From positions 1 through 33,833 of the forward strand of contig QZKM01000035.1 of assembly GCA_003599485.1 (NCBI GenBank): a DNA stretch of 33,833 bases, read 5' to 3'. The number at the start of each line of letters is the position of its first letter. Position 1 is the stretch's first letter. This document shows positions 24,514 to 33,770 of the stretch, one piece after another. The notes under the pieces are model-generated. The model saw nothing but the letters and a program-made list of their open reading frames with translations, did no database searches and was not told where the DNA came from. This stretch comes from Gammaproteobacteria bacterium (lineage in GTDB: Bacteria > Pseudomonadota > Gammaproteobacteria > SURF-13). The position numbers and the translations under genes were made by a program.

Positions 24514-26061
24514 CTATATCGGCTGCCCCGCCTGCGGATGGGCGCGCTCCGTGGGCAGCAGGATTTTATTCAGCGCGTTGATATAGGCCTTGGCCGAGGC
24601 GATCACGATGTCGGTATCCGCGCCCTGTCCGTTCACCACGCGCCCGCCTTTCTCCAGACGCACCGTCACCTCGCCCTGCGAATCGGTGCCGGAGGTGATG
24701 TTGTTCACCGAGTACAACAGCAACTGGGCGCCGCTGTTAATCATGCGCTCGATGGCCTTGAACGACGCATCCACCGGGCCGCCGCCGCTGGCATTGGCGC
24801 GTTGCTCCGCGCCGTCCACCCATAACGTCACTTCGGCCTGCGGCGTCTCGCCGGTCTCGGAACACACCCTGAGATACACCAGCTTGATGCGCTCGTTCTC
24901 CGCCGCCAGATTGGTTTCCGTCACCAATGCCTGCAAGTCCTCGTCGTAGATTTCGTGCTTCTTGTCGGCGAGTTCCTTGAAACGCTGGAAGGTGTCATTC
25001 AACTCTTCCTCCGAGTCAAACGCCACGCCCAGTTCCTGCAAGCGGGTGCGGAAGGCGTTGCGTCCGGAGTGCTTGCCGAGCACCATGCGGTTGGCGCTCC
25101 AGCCCACGTCCTCGGCGCGCATGATTTCGTAAGTCGTGCGATGCTTGAGCACGCCGTCCTGGTGGATGCCGGACTCGTGCGCGAAGGCGTTGGCCCCCAC
25201 GATGGCCTTGTTGGGCTGCACCGCGAAGCCGGTGATGCCGGATACCAGGCGTGAACTCGGCACGATTTGCGTGGTGTCCAAGCCGGTGTCGCAGATGAAC
25301 AGATCGCGCCGCGTGCGCACCGCCATCACGATCTCCTCCAGCGCCGCGTTGCCCGCGCGCTCGCCCAGGCCGTTGATGGTGCACTCCACCTGACGCGCGC
25401 CGTTCAACACCGCGGACAGCGAGTTGGCCACCGCAAGCCCCAGATCATTGTGGCAATGCACGGAAAACACCGCCTGGTCCGAATTGGGCACGCGTTCGCG
25501 CAAGGTCTTGATGAGCGCGCCGAACTGATGCGGCAGGTTGTAGCCCACCGTGTCCGGGATATTCACCGTGCGCGCCCCGGCGGCAATCACCGCCTCCAGC
25601 ACCCTGCACAAAAAGTCTATCTCGGAACGCCCGGCGTCCTCCGGGGAAAACTCCACGTCATCGGTGTGCTGACGCGCACGCTTGACCGCGCTCACCGCGT
25701 GCTCGATGACCTGCTCCGGCGTCATCTTGAGCTTCATCTGCATGTGCACCGGCGAGGTGGCGATGAAGGTATGGATGCGCGCGCGCCGCGCGCCCTTGAC
25801 CGCCTCGGCGGCGGCGTCTATATCCCTGGGCAAGGCGCGCGCCAGGGCGCACACCGTGCTGTCCTTCACCGCGTTGGCTACCGCCTGCACCGCCTCGAAA
25901 TCGCCCGGGCTCGCCACCGGAAAACCGGCCTCGATCACGTCCACGCGCATACGCTCCAGCGCCCTGGCGATGCGCAGCTTTTCCTCGCGCGTCATGGACG
26001 CGCCGGGGCTCTGCTCGCCGTCGCGCAATGTCGTGTCAAAAATGATTAACTTGTCGTTCAT
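24514..26061 (-). CDS. leuA: 2-isopropylmalate synthase
   Basis: LeuA condenses acetyl-CoA with 2-ketoisovalerate, the first committed step of leucine synthesis, and is inhibited by leucine. It has 515 residues. The TIM barrel begins [18 protein letters not shown] and contains [14 protein letters not shown] and [17 protein letters not shown], with metal-binding HSGRNA-type residues. The C-terminal LeuA regulatory domain (about 390-505) is present. Its TTTAGGAC/GGAG region upstream is a modest ribosome-binding site. Unlike the ilv genes it has its own promoter and a leucine-rich leader ORF (26181-26282). Confidence 0.97.
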   Translation of the reverse strand: MNDKLIIFDTTLRDGEQSPGASMTREEKLRIARALERMRVDVIEAGFPVASPGDFEAVQAVANAVKDSTVCALARALPRDIDAAAEAVKGARRARIHTFIATSPVHMQMKLKMTPEQVIEHAVSAVKRARQHTDDVEFSPEDAGRSEIDFLCRVLEAVIAAGARTVNIPDTVGYNLPHQFGALIKTLRERVPNSDQAVFSVHCHNDLGLAVANSLSAVLNGARQVECTINGLGERAGNAALEEIVMAVRTRRDLFICDTGLDTTQIVPSSRLVSGITGFAVQPNKAIVGANAFAHESGIHQDGVLKHRTTYEIMRAEDVGWSANRMVLGKHSGRNAFRTRLQELGVAFDSEEELNDTFQRFKELADKKHEIYDEDLQALVTETNLAAENERIKLVYLRVCSETGETPQAEVTLWVDGAEQRANASGGGPVDASFKAIERMINSGAQLLLYSVNNITSGTDSQGEVTVRLEKGGRVVNGQGADTDIVIASAKAYINALNKILLPTERAHPQAGQPI

Positions 26062-26147
26062 GTCCTAAACTCCACGCCGTCACACACGGCAACGCCTCGT
26101 GGCTGCGCCGCGTTCACTCTGATTTCGGGTTCATGCGTGTTTATGTT

Positions 26148-26238
26148 CCCCTCGCCAGGGGTGGAAGTGTGATCTGCCCGTCAGGGCAGCAGCCGCAGGG
26201 AGCGAAGCAGAAGCGAGGCGCGCAAGCCAGCCTGCCCG
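26148..26238 (-). promoter_or_regulatory. putative leuA attenuator hairpins
   Basis: On the minus strand three short segments can pair alternately. Segment 1 is GGGCAG at about 26232-26237, inside the leader ORF. Segment 2 is CTGCCC at 26184-26189, the last codons. Segment 3 is GGGCAG at 26174-26179, just after the stop. Pairing 1-2 and pairing 2-3 exclude each other, and the 2-3 hairpin carries the TGA in its loop. A further perfect 5-bp hairpin CCCCT-GGCG-AGGGG follows at 26148-26161, but no T-tract follows it. The remaining leader down to the leuA ATG also has GCCGT/ACGGC. Attenuation without a canonical terminator is the weak point. Confidence 0.5.
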
Positions 26239-26282
26239 GAAAGGGCGGATGCGGTGCGAGAAGTGTGGCTTGCGTTTTTCAT
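26181..26282 (-). CDS. leucine-rich leader peptide upstream of leuA
   Basis: The ORF has 33 codons plus TGA (ATG at 26280-26282, TGA at 26181-26183). The last 14 residues are LRASLLLRSLRLLP with seven leucines: codons TTG CGC GCC TCG CTT CTG CTT, then CGC TCC CTG CGG CTG CTG CCC. A run of regulatory-amino-acid codons ahead of a biosynthetic gene is the hallmark of ribosome-mediated attenuation. No ribosome-binding site is visible, and the predicted transcription start lies only 0-3 bases before the ATG, so initiation may be leaderless. It is too short for a normal ORF screen. Confidence 0.65.
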   Translation of the reverse strand: MKNASHTSRTASALSGQAGLRASLLLRSLRLLP

Positions 26283-26291
26283 ATGGATAAC

Positions 26292-26320
26292 ACTATAAGG
26301 TTTACGCAGGCAGTTTTCAA
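26292..26320 (-). promoter_or_regulatory. predicted sigma70 promoter of leuA
   Basis: TTGAAA (26315-26320), a 17-base spacer and TATAGT (26292-26297) lie on the minus strand. This is the best promoter-like sequence in the window by eye. The -35 lies 8 bases after the pssA stop codon, so leuA is uncoupled from the ilv-pssA transcript. The expected start falls at about 26284-26285, right at the leader ATG. Confidence 0.7.
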
Positions 26321-26327
26321 GTACTGC

Positions 26328-27128
26328 CTATTTGAGCGTATCGCGCAGCCTTTCCTGCTCCTTTTTTTTCGCCTGTTGCTTCTTGCAGAACCACAACACC
26401 GCCATGCCCGGCCCGGACACGGCGTAGAGAAAAAATACCGCGAACAACACCTGCGGCGGGGCGATGGCGATGAGCACGAAAATCAGCATCACAGCCAGCA
26501 CGGTGACGAAGCGCACTTCGCCCTTCAGGTTCAGATCCTTGAAGCTGTAATAACGGATGTTGCTGACCATGAGGGCGCTCACCGCCAGCGTGATGATGAA
26601 GGCGGGGAACTTGGTAAGCGAGGCCGTCAAGCTGAGATCGTGCCCCAGCCACACCATGCCGGCAATCACCGCGGCGGCGGCGGGGCTGGCAAGGCCTTTG
26701 AAGTAGCGCTTGTCGGCGCTCCCCTGCTGGGTGTTGAAGCGCGCCAGGCGCAAGGCCGCACACGCCGCGTACACAAAGGCGACGAGCCAGCCGACCTTGC
26801 CCAGTTGCGACAAGCTCCAACTGTAGATCACCAGCGCCGGGGCCAGCCCGAACGACACCATGTCGGACAGGCTGTCGTATTCCTTGCCGAAGTCGCTTTC
26901 GGTGCGGGTCAGGCGCGCGATGCGCCCATCTATGCCGTCCATCAGCATGGCGACGAAAACGGCGACGGCCGCCGCCTCGAAGCGCCCCTGCATCCCGGCC
27001 ACAATGGCGTAAAACCCGGCAAACAGCCCCGCCGTGGTGAACAGGTTGGGCAGCAGGTAAATACCGCGCCGCCGTTTGGCGGTGCGCGCGCCCTGCTCCG
27101 CTGCAGACTGATCGTCGGCTAAGGACAT
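26328..27128 (-). CDS. pssA: CDP-diacylglycerol-serine O-phosphatidyltransferase
   Basis: PssA makes phosphatidylserine, the precursor of phosphatidylethanolamine, at the inner membrane. It has 266 residues. The CDP-alcohol phosphotransferase signature is complete: DGIDGRIARLTRTESDFGKEYDSLSD (pattern DGxxAR-x8-G-x3-D-x3-D, about 64-89). Seven or so membrane spans are visible, and the C-terminus is basic (CKKQQAKKKEQERLRDTLK). It follows ilvC by 20 bases. This is the integral-membrane, subclass II enzyme and not the E. coli peripheral type. Confidence 0.95.
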   Translation of the reverse strand: MSLADDQSAAEQGARTAKRRRGIYLLPNLFTTAGLFAGFYAIVAGMQGRFEAAAVAVFVAMLMDGIDGRIARLTRTESDFGKEYDSLSDMVSFGLAPALVIYSWSLSQLGKVGWLVAFVYAACAALRLARFNTQQGSADKRYFKGLASPAAAAVIAGMVWLGHDLSLTASLTKFPAFIITLAVSALMVSNIRYYSFKDLNLKGEVRFVTVLAVMLIFVLIAIAPPQVLFAVFFLYAVSGPGMAVLWFCKKQQAKKKEQERLRDTLK

Positions 27129-27148
27129 GAAGGGCGCGTTGAACTCGC

Positions 27149-28201
<1,053 letters not shown>

Positions 28202-28204
28202 TTA

Positions 28205-28699
28205 CTATCCTACTTTGAGACTCTTTTCGCCGCGCGCAATGCCCGATACGCCGGAGCGCACCACTTCCAGAATGGTTTTCTTGTCCAGCGCCTGGATAAA
28301 GCCGTCGAGCTTTTCGCCGGTGCCGGTCAGCTCTATCGTATAACTGGTGTCGGTGACATCAATGATGTGGCCGCGGAAGATGTCGGCCAGGCGTTTCAGC
28401 TCATCGCGCCCGGCGTCCACGGCGCGCACCTTGATGAGCATCATTTCGCGCTCGATGTGCGGGCCCTCGGTGAGGTCCATCAATTTCACCACGTCCACCA
28501 GCTTGTTCAACTGCTTGGTGATCTGCTCGATGACCTCCTCGGTGCCGCTGGTCACCAGCGTCATGCGCGACAGGGACGGGTCTTCGGTCGGCGCCACGGT
28601 GAGCGACTCGATATTATAACCGCGCGCCGAGAACAGCCCCGCCACGCGCGACAGCGCGCCCGACTCGTTTTCCATCAAAATGGAGATGATGTGGCGCAT
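28205..28699 (-). CDS. ilvH: acetolactate synthase small (regulatory) subunit
   Basis: IlvH activates the large subunit and gives valine feedback inhibition. It has 164 residues. The N-terminal ACT domain is HIISILMENESGALSRVAGLFSARGYNIESLTV, containing the conserved valine-site Asn and Gly (NESG). The second domain contains the MLIKVRA strand. Its ATG overlaps the ilvB stop as TGATG, so the two subunits are translationally coupled. Confidence 0.97.
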   Translation of the reverse strand: MRHIISILMENESGALSRVAGLFSARGYNIESLTVAPTEDPSLSRMTLVTSGTEEVIEQITKQLNKLVDVVKLMDLTEGPHIEREMMLIKVRAVDAGRDELKRLADIFRGHIIDVTDTSYTIELTGTGEKLDGFIQALDKKTILEVVRSGVSGIARGEKSLKVG

Positions 28700-30429
28700 C
28701 AGGCCAACTCCCGTTCCGGCGACAGGTGCATCTCGTGATGTCCCTTGCCCGCCTCGATCATGGGATACACGTTCTCGGTCTGGTCGGTGATGAAGTCCAT
28801 GAACACCAGCCGGTCTTTCATCTTCAGCGCCTCTTTCATCGCGGGCTGCACGTCGCCGGGTTTTTCGATGCGCATGCCGACATGGCCGAAGCTCTCGGCG
28901 AGCTTCACGAAATCCGGCAACGCCTCCATGTACGAGTGCGAATAGCGGCCTTTATAGAAGAATTCCTGCCACTGGCGCACCATGCCCATGTAACGGTTGT
29001 TGAGGTTGACGATCTTGACCGGCAGGCCGTACTGCTTGCAGGTGGACAGTTCCTGGATGCACATCATGATGCTCGCCTCGCCCGTGACGCAGGCGACCGT
29101 GGCCTTGGGATGCGCAAGCTGCACACCCATCGCGGCGGGCAGTCCGAAGCCCATGGTGCCGAGCCCGCCGGAGTTGATCCAGCGCCGCGGCTTGTCGAAC
29201 TTGTAAAACTGCGCGGCCCACATCTGGTGCTGGCCGACGTCCGAAGTCACAAAGGCGTCGCCCCTGGTTTGTTCGTATAACTGCTCGATCACGTATTGCG
29301 GCTTGATGAGCTTGCTGTTGCGGTCATAGCGCAGGCAATTTTTGGCGCGCCACTGGGCGATCTGCTTCCACCACTCGGCGAGCGCCGCCTTGCCGGGCTT
29401 TTGCCCGCTTTCCTTGATGAGACGGATGATCTCCTTCAGCACCGGCTCCACCGCGCCCACGATAGGCACGTCCACGCGCACGCTCTTGGAGATCGAGGAC
29501 GGGTCCACGTCTACATGTATCTTCTTCGAGCCGGGCGAGAACAACTCCACCTTGCCCACCACGCGGTCGTCAAAACGCGCGCCGATGGCGAGCAGCACGT
29601 CGCACTCATGCATCGCCATATTGGCTTCATACGTGCCGTGCATGCCCAGCATCCCGACGAATTGAGGATCGGTGGCCGGATACGCGCCCAGCCCCATCAA
29701 GGTGTTGGTGATCGGCGCGCCGAGCAGCCGCGTGAACTCGGTCAGCGATTTGGACGCCTCGCCCAGGATCACGCCGCCACCGGAATAAATCATGGGCCGC
29801 CTGGCGGAGAGCAGCAGATCCACCGCCTTCTTGATCTGGCCGGGGTGCCCCTCCGTCACCGGCTTATAGGAGCGGATGCTGACCCTTTTCGGATAGCTGT
29901 ATTCCGTCTTCTGGGCCGTGACATCCTTGGGCACGTCCACCACCACCGGGCCGGGGCGTCCCGTGGTGGCGATGAAAAACGCCTTTTTAATGGTGGTGGC
30001 GAGGTCTTTGACATCCTTCACCAGAAAATTGTGCTTCACGCACGGGCGCGTGATACCGACCGAATCCACCTCCTGGAAGGCATCGCTGCCGATGGCGTGC
30101 GTCGGCACCTGGCCGGTGATGACCACCAGCGGGATGGAATCCATGTAGGCGGTGGCGATGCCGGTCACCGCATTGGTCGCGCCCGGGCCGGAAGTCACCA
30201 GCACCACGCCAGGCCGGCCGGTGGAACGCGCGTACCCGTCCGCCGCGTGCGCCGCGCCCTGCTCGTGGCGCACCAGGATGTGCTGCACGTCTTCCTGCTT
30301 GTACAACGCATCATAGATATGCAGCACCGCGCCGCCGGGGTAACCGAAGACGTACTCGACGCCCTCGTCCTTCAACGCACGCACCAGAATATCGGCACCC
30401 GTCAACTCCACACTCGCCACTCCATTCAT
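28699..30429 (-). CDS. ilvB: acetolactate synthase large subunit
   Basis: This TPP- and FAD-dependent enzyme makes acetolactate or acetohydroxybutyrate. It has 576 residues. The catalytic Glu lies in RHEQGAAHAADGYAR (about 55). SGPGATNAVTGIATAYMDS and DVGQHQMWAAQFY are standard. The TPP/Mg motif reads TGEASIMMCIQELSTCKQYGLPVKIVNLNNRY: the usual GDGS is GEAS here. Whether it should be called IlvB or IlvI is arbitrary outside E. coli. The ATG is close to GGA with little spacing; a GTG three codons in is possible. Its promoter leaves only ~14 bases of 5' UTR. Confidence 0.96.
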   Translation of the reverse strand: MNGVASVELTGADILVRALKDEGVEYVFGYPGGAVLHIYDALYKQEDVQHILVRHEQGAAHAADGYARSTGRPGVVLVTSGPGATNAVTGIATAYMDSIPLVVITGQVPTHAIGSDAFQEVDSVGITRPCVKHNFLVKDVKDLATTIKKAFFIATTGRPGPVVVDVPKDVTAQKTEYSYPKRVSIRSYKPVTEGHPGQIKKAVDLLLSARRPMIYSGGGVILGEASKSLTEFTRLLGAPITNTLMGLGAYPATDPQFVGMLGMHGTYEANMAMHECDVLLAIGARFDDRVVGKVELFSPGSKKIHVDVDPSSISKSVRVDVPIVGAVEPVLKEIIRLIKESGQKPGKAALAEWWKQIAQWRAKNCLRYDRNSKLIKPQYVIEQLYEQTRGDAFVTSDVGQHQMWAAQFYKFDKPRRWINSGGLGTMGFGLPAAMGVQLAHPKATVACVTGEASIMMCIQELSTCKQYGLPVKIVNLNNRYMGMVRQWQEFFYKGRYSHSYMEALPDFVKLAESFGHVGMRIEKPGDVQPAMKEALKMKDRLVFMDFITDQTENVYPMIEAGKGHHEMHLSPERELA

Positions 30430-30449
30430 TCCAAGATGGAAAACTAATA

Positions 30450-30478
30450 AGCATAAACGATACGCGCAGGAACTGCAA
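30450..30478 (-). promoter_or_regulatory. predicted promoter of ilvBHC-pssA
   Basis: TTGCAG (30473-30478), 17 bases and TATGCT (30450-30455) lie on the minus strand; transcription would start near 30443. The short 5' UTR leaves no room for a leader peptide, in contrast with leuA. Just upstream is a perfect 12-bp palindrome CTGTTTAAACAG (30483-30494), between this promoter and the divergent tautomerase gene, a candidate operator. Confidence 0.55.
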
Positions 30479-30528
30479 AAGACTGTTTAAACAGGTAAAA
30501 TTTGCGGGAATAGCCCCAAGGAGACCCC

Positions 30529-30873
30529 ATGCCCTACCTCAAGCTGCAAACCAACACCGACGTGAACCCCGCACAGACCGGCGCCCTGCTCAAAAAGCTC
30601 TCAAAAACCGTGGCTCAGCACCTGGGCAAACCGGAAAGCTACGTCATGGTGGCGCTGGAGCCGCCGGCTCCGATGCTGTTCGCCGGCACGGACGCCCCCC
30701 TTGCCTATCTGGAACTGAAAAGCATCGGCCTACCGCAAAACAAAACCACCGCGCTCTCCAAAACGCTATGCGATTTGATGCATCAGGAACTGGGAATCAG
30801 CCAGGAGCGCGTATATATTGAATTCAGCAACGCCACCGGCCCGATGTGGGGCTGGAACGGAGAGACGTTTTAG
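30529..30873 (+). CDS. MIF-like phenylpyruvate tautomerase family protein
   Basis: This encodes 114 residues with the length and pattern of macrophage migration inhibitory factor homologues: MPYLKLQTN (Pro2 becomes the catalytic base), ESYVMVALEPPAPMLFAGTDAPLAYLELKSIG and the C-terminal RVYIEFSNATGPMWGWNGETF. The family has keto-enol tautomerase activity; the bacterial role is uncertain. AAGGAG lies 6-7 bases before the ATG. It diverges from ilvB and converges with recR. Confidence 0.9.
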   Translation: MPYLKLQTNTDVNPAQTGALLKKLSKTVAQHLGKPESYVMVALEPPAPMLFAGTDAPLAYLELKSIGLPQNKTTALSKTLCDLMHQELGISQERVYIEFSNATGPMWGWNGETF

Positions 30874-30881
30874 CCGGATGG

Positions 30882-31475
30882 CTACATCTCGCGCCGGCCG
30901 CTGAAGGCGTAGGACAGTGTGCCGCCGTCCACGTATTCGAGTTCGCCGCCCACCGGTACGCCGTGGGCGATGCGGGTGGGTTTGATGCCGCGCACGCGCA
31001 CCAGTTCGCTGATGTAGTGCGCGGTGGCTTCACCTTCCACGGTGGGGTTGGTGGCGAGTATCACCTCTTTCACGCCGCCCGCGTCGAGCCGCGCCGCGAG
31101 TTTATCCAGGCCGATTTCATTCGGGCCGATGCCGTCCAGCGGCGAAAGGTGGCCCATGAGCACGAAGTACAAACCCTTGTAGCCGGTGGCGCGTTCCACC
31201 GCGAGCACGTCGGGCGGGCTCTCCACCACGCACAGCACGCTACGGTCGCGCGCCGGGTCGCTGCACTGTTTGCACAACTCGGCCTCGCACAGGGTGCGGC
31301 AGCCGGCGCAGTGGTGAATGCTGTCCACGGCGGCGGCAAGCGCGTGCGCCAGCGTGCGCGCGCCGGCGCGGTTACGTTGCAGCAGGTGAAACGCCATGCG
31401 CTGGGCGGACTTGGGGCCGACGCCGGGCAGGCAGCGTAACGCTTCGATGAGCTGCTCGATGAGTGAAGGCGTCAT
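30882..31475 (-). CDS. recR: recombination mediator RecR
   Basis: RecR works with RecO (and RecF) to load RecA on gapped DNA. It has 197 residues. The N-terminal HhH is [18 protein letters not shown]. The zinc finger is Cys56, Cys59, Cys68 and Cys71 ([17 protein letters not shown]). The Toprim domain begins [14 protein letters not shown], and the Walker-B-like C-terminal segment is [20 protein letters not shown]. It is last in dnaX-ybaB-recR, separated from ybaB by 81 bases with two strong hairpins. Confidence 0.97.
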   Translation of the reverse strand: MTPSLIEQLIEALRCLPGVGPKSAQRMAFHLLQRNRAGARTLAHALAAAVDSIHHCAGCRTLCEAELCKQCSDPARDRSVLCVVESPPDVLAVERATGYKGLYFVLMGHLSPLDGIGPNEIGLDKLAARLDAGGVKEVILATNPTVEGEATAHYISELVRVRGIKPTRIAHGVPVGGELEYVDGGTLSYAFSGRREM

Positions 31476-31488
31476 TGCTTTAAGGAAC

Positions 31489-31552
31489 CTCTGAAAAATT
31501 CGTCCCTGAATTTTTCAGAGACGAAAAGTAAAAAATGTGATTTTTACTTTTC
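31489..31552. repeat. two adjacent perfect AT-rich hairpins between ybaB and recR
   Basis: Hairpin 1 has a 13-bp perfect stem, CTCTGAAAAATTC (31489-31501) with GAATTTTTCAGAG (31508-31520), and a 6-base loop. Hairpin 2 has a 12-bp perfect stem, GAAAAGTAAAAA (31523-31534) with TTTTTACTTTTC (31541-31552), and a 6-base loop. They lie inside an otherwise tight operon. Neither is followed by a T-tract on the minus strand. The AGGAACCTCTGA at the left resembles the ends of some insertion sequences, so a small mobile remnant is possible. Confidence 0.75.
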
Positions 31553-31556
31553 TTCA

Positions 31557-31883
31557 TTAAAACGGCATTTTGAAGCCTTCCGGCAGGCCGATGCCGCCTG
31601 TCATGCCGGCGTATTTTTCCCTGGACGACGCTTCAATCTTGCGCACGGCGTCATTCACCGCCGCGGCGATTAAGTCCTCGATGATTTCCTTGTCGTCCTT
31701 AAGCAGTTCGGGGTCGAGGGTGACGCGCTTGATGTCATAACGCCCGGTCATGACCACGCGCACCATGCCGCCGCCGGACTCACCGGGCACTTCCAGGGCC
31801 GCGAGTTCTTCCTGCGCCTTGAGCAGATTGGCCTGCATCTGCTGCGCCTGCCGCATGATATTGCCTAAACCGCCTTTCATCAT
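31557..31883 (-). CDS. ybaB: nucleoid-associated protein YbaB/EbfC
   Basis: This encodes 108 residues of a small dimeric DNA-binding protein. It has the typical [29 protein letters not shown] helix, the [27 protein letters not shown] sheet and the C-terminal [15 protein letters not shown]. It lies 12 bases after dnaX, the standard arrangement. Confidence 0.97.
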   Translation of the reverse strand: MMKGGLGNIMRQAQQMQANLLKAQEELAALEVPGESGGGMVRVVMTGRYDIKRVTLDPELLKDDKEIIEDLIAAAVNDAVRKIEASSREKYAGMTGGIGLPEGFKMPF

Positions 31884-31895
31884 TTCGCCTCTACG

Positions 31896-33473
31896 CTATT
31901 CAGTTAATCGAATCGAGTTGGGGTCCACGCTGGCTTGAAATGTCTCGCACAAGGCCTGCACGTTGGGGTCCGCGGTCACCGCCTGCACCGCCGCCTGCTG
32001 GCGCTCGGTCAGCACGCGCGACTGTTGCTGTGCGGGAGTTTCCTGGCCTGAGCTGCCCACCTTGATGACCAGTTTTACCGGCGCGCCATAGTGCTGTTGC
32101 AGCGTCTGTTGCAGGCGTTCCTCCAGATTCTTGGTATGCAGCTTGGCGTGCGCGCTGTCCAGGGCGAGATGCAGCGTCTCCCCTTCGCGCTTGTTCAAGG
32201 TGCAGTGCAGGGCGAGTTCACGCGCCATGCCGCTGAGTCTCAATGCGGCGACGGTGTTTGCCCAATCATTGTCCTGCGCCCCGGCTGCCGGTTGCGTGGC
32301 AACGCTTTGGGCCGCGGGGGCCGCGCTGGCGGCGCTTTTCACGGCGGGTGGCGCGGCATCCGTCATTGCACCGCTCTCGGCGGGGCGGAATGCCAGCATA
32401 CGCAGCAGGGTCATTTCAAACCCGGTGCGGACATCAGGCGCAAACGGCAGATCACGCCGCCCGTTGATGCCGATTTGATAGTAAAGCTGCACGTCTTCCG
32501 GCGTCATGGCATGGGCGAGCTTCAGTACCGCCTCACGATCTCCCTGGCTGTCATCCAGCGTCTGGGGCGCAACTTGCGCCAGCGCAATGCGTTGCAGGGT
32601 GCTGAGCATTTCCGCCAATACGCCGGTGAAATCCGCCGCGTGTTCGGCCAGCCTTTGTGTACACGCAAGCAGCGCCTGCGCGTCGGACGCGGAGCCCGCT
32701 CCTGCCAGCGCGTCGAGCAGTTCGATCACATGCGTCTGCTCGATGCTGCCCAGCATGGCGCGTACTTCGTCGGCGCGCACGGCTCCCGCGCCATAGGCGA
32801 TGGCCTGATCGAGCAGGCTTAAGGCATCGCGCAGGCTGCCATCCGCCGCGCGCGCGATGGCGGACAGTGCGGCGGGCTCGCCTGCTATTTTTTCCGCGGC
32901 GAGGATACCGGCAAGACGCTGCTGAATAAGCTCGACCGGCAAGCGCTTGAGATTAAACTGCAGGCAGCGTGAGAGTATGGTGACCGGCAGCTTCTGCGGA
33001 TCGGTGGTGGCGAGCAGAAACTTCACGTGCGGCGGCGGTTCCTCCAGGGTCTTGAGCAGCGCATTGAAGCTGTGCCCGGAGAGCATGTGCACTTCGTCTA
33101 TGAGATACACCTTGTAGCGCCCGCGCGTAGGCGCGTATTGCACATTTTCCAGCAGCTCGCGCGTGTCCTCGACCTTGGTGCGCGAGGCGGCATCCACCTC
33201 GATCAGGTCCACGAAACGGCCTTCGTCTATCTCGCGGCAGGCGCTGCACGCGCCGCACGGCGTGGAGCTAACGCCCTTTTCGCAATTGAGCGATTTGGCC
33301 AGCACCCGCGCCAGCGTGGTCTTCCCCACGCCGCGCGTGCCGGTGAACAAAAACGCATGGTGCAGGCGGTCATTATCCAGCGCGTTGACAAGCGCGCGCA
33401 GCACGTGCTCCTGGCCCACCACCTCGCCGAAGTTGCGCGGCCGCCATTTGCGCGCCAGTACCTGGTAACTCAT
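31896..33473 (-). CDS. dnaX: DNA polymerase III subunits gamma and tau
   Basis: DnaX is the motor of the clamp loader. It has 525 residues. Walker A is GTRGVGKTT (45-52). The zinc knuckle is Cys64, Cys73, Cys76 and Cys79. Walker B is LIDEVHM (124-130), sensor 1 lies near FLLATTDP and the SRC motif is at 168-170. An Ala/Pro-rich linker (about 372-405) precedes a C-terminal domain V-like region. I see no AAAAAAG slippery site at the expected place, so production of a short gamma form by frameshift is not evident. It lies just after ffs in the conserved order. Confidence 0.96.
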   Translation of the reverse strand: MSYQVLARKWRPRNFGEVVGQEHVLRALVNALDNDRLHHAFLFTGTRGVGKTTLARVLAKSLNCEKGVSSTPCGACSACREIDEGRFVDLIEVDAASRTKVEDTRELLENVQYAPTRGRYKVYLIDEVHMLSGHSFNALLKTLEEPPPHVKFLLATTDPQKLPVTILSRCLQFNLKRLPVELIQQRLAGILAAEKIAGEPAALSAIARAADGSLRDALSLLDQAIAYGAGAVRADEVRAMLGSIEQTHVIELLDALAGAGSASDAQALLACTQRLAEHAADFTGVLAEMLSTLQRIALAQVAPQTLDDSQGDREAVLKLAHAMTPEDVQLYYQIGINGRRDLPFAPDVRTGFEMTLLRMLAFRPAESGAMTDAAPPAVKSAASAAPAAQSVATQPAAGAQDNDWANTVAALRLSGMARELALHCTLNKREGETLHLALDSAHAKLHTKNLEERLQQTLQQHYGAPVKLVIKVGSSGQETPAQQQSRVLTERQQAAVQAVTADPNVQALCETFQASVDPNSIRLTE

Positions 33474-33529
33474 GAGAGTGATTTTACTCCAGCGCGGCGT
33501 GAATGTCGCATGACGTATTCAATGGAGGC

Positions 33530-33635
33530 GGCCTGCACCGGCCCGGTCCCGGCACACGGACGCGATTGCTGCCGCTGCTCCCTTCCGGGCCTGACGGGGT
33601 TCACAACCTGCCGTTGCGGGAGACCGGCACAGACC
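33530..33635 (-). ncRNA. ffs: 4.5S RNA of the signal recognition particle
   Basis: The minus strand contains the SRP domain IV core GTCAGGCCCGGAAGGGAGCA, with the conserved GGAAG tetraloop region and AGCAGC bulge. The ends pair over 12 bases (GGTCTGTGCCGG with CCGGTGCAGGCC). The length is about 106 bases. A TATAGT at 33643-33648 sits at the right distance to start transcription near 33635, though I see no good -35. The product binds Ffh (10707-12053). The location 5' of dnaX is typical of gammaproteobacteria. Confidence 0.93.
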
Positions 33636-33661
33636 ACCATAAACTATATTTTAATAAATAG

Positions 33662-33752
33662 TGGCGGAGAGGGCGGGATTCGAACCCGCGATACGGGGTT
33701 ACCGTATACACGCTTTCCAGGCGTGCTCCTTCAACCGCTCGGACACCTCTCC
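33662..33752 (-). tRNA. tRNA-Ser (GGA)
   Basis: This is 91 bases with the long variable arm expected of tRNA-Ser (TATACGG...CCGTAT). The acceptor is GGAGAGG/CCTCTCC, the anticodon stem CACGC/GCGTG with loop CTGGAAA (anticodon GGA), and the T-arm GCGGG/CCCGC. CCA is encoded. It lies immediately upstream of ffs in the same direction and may be co-transcribed with it. Confidence 0.96.
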
Positions 33753-33770
33753 CATCTATTGATATCAGCG

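Noticed and set aside
31896-33473. Programmed frameshift in dnaX
   Set aside because: The only A-run (near 32886-32892) does not form an X XXY YYZ heptamer in the reading frame and lies far from the domain III end.
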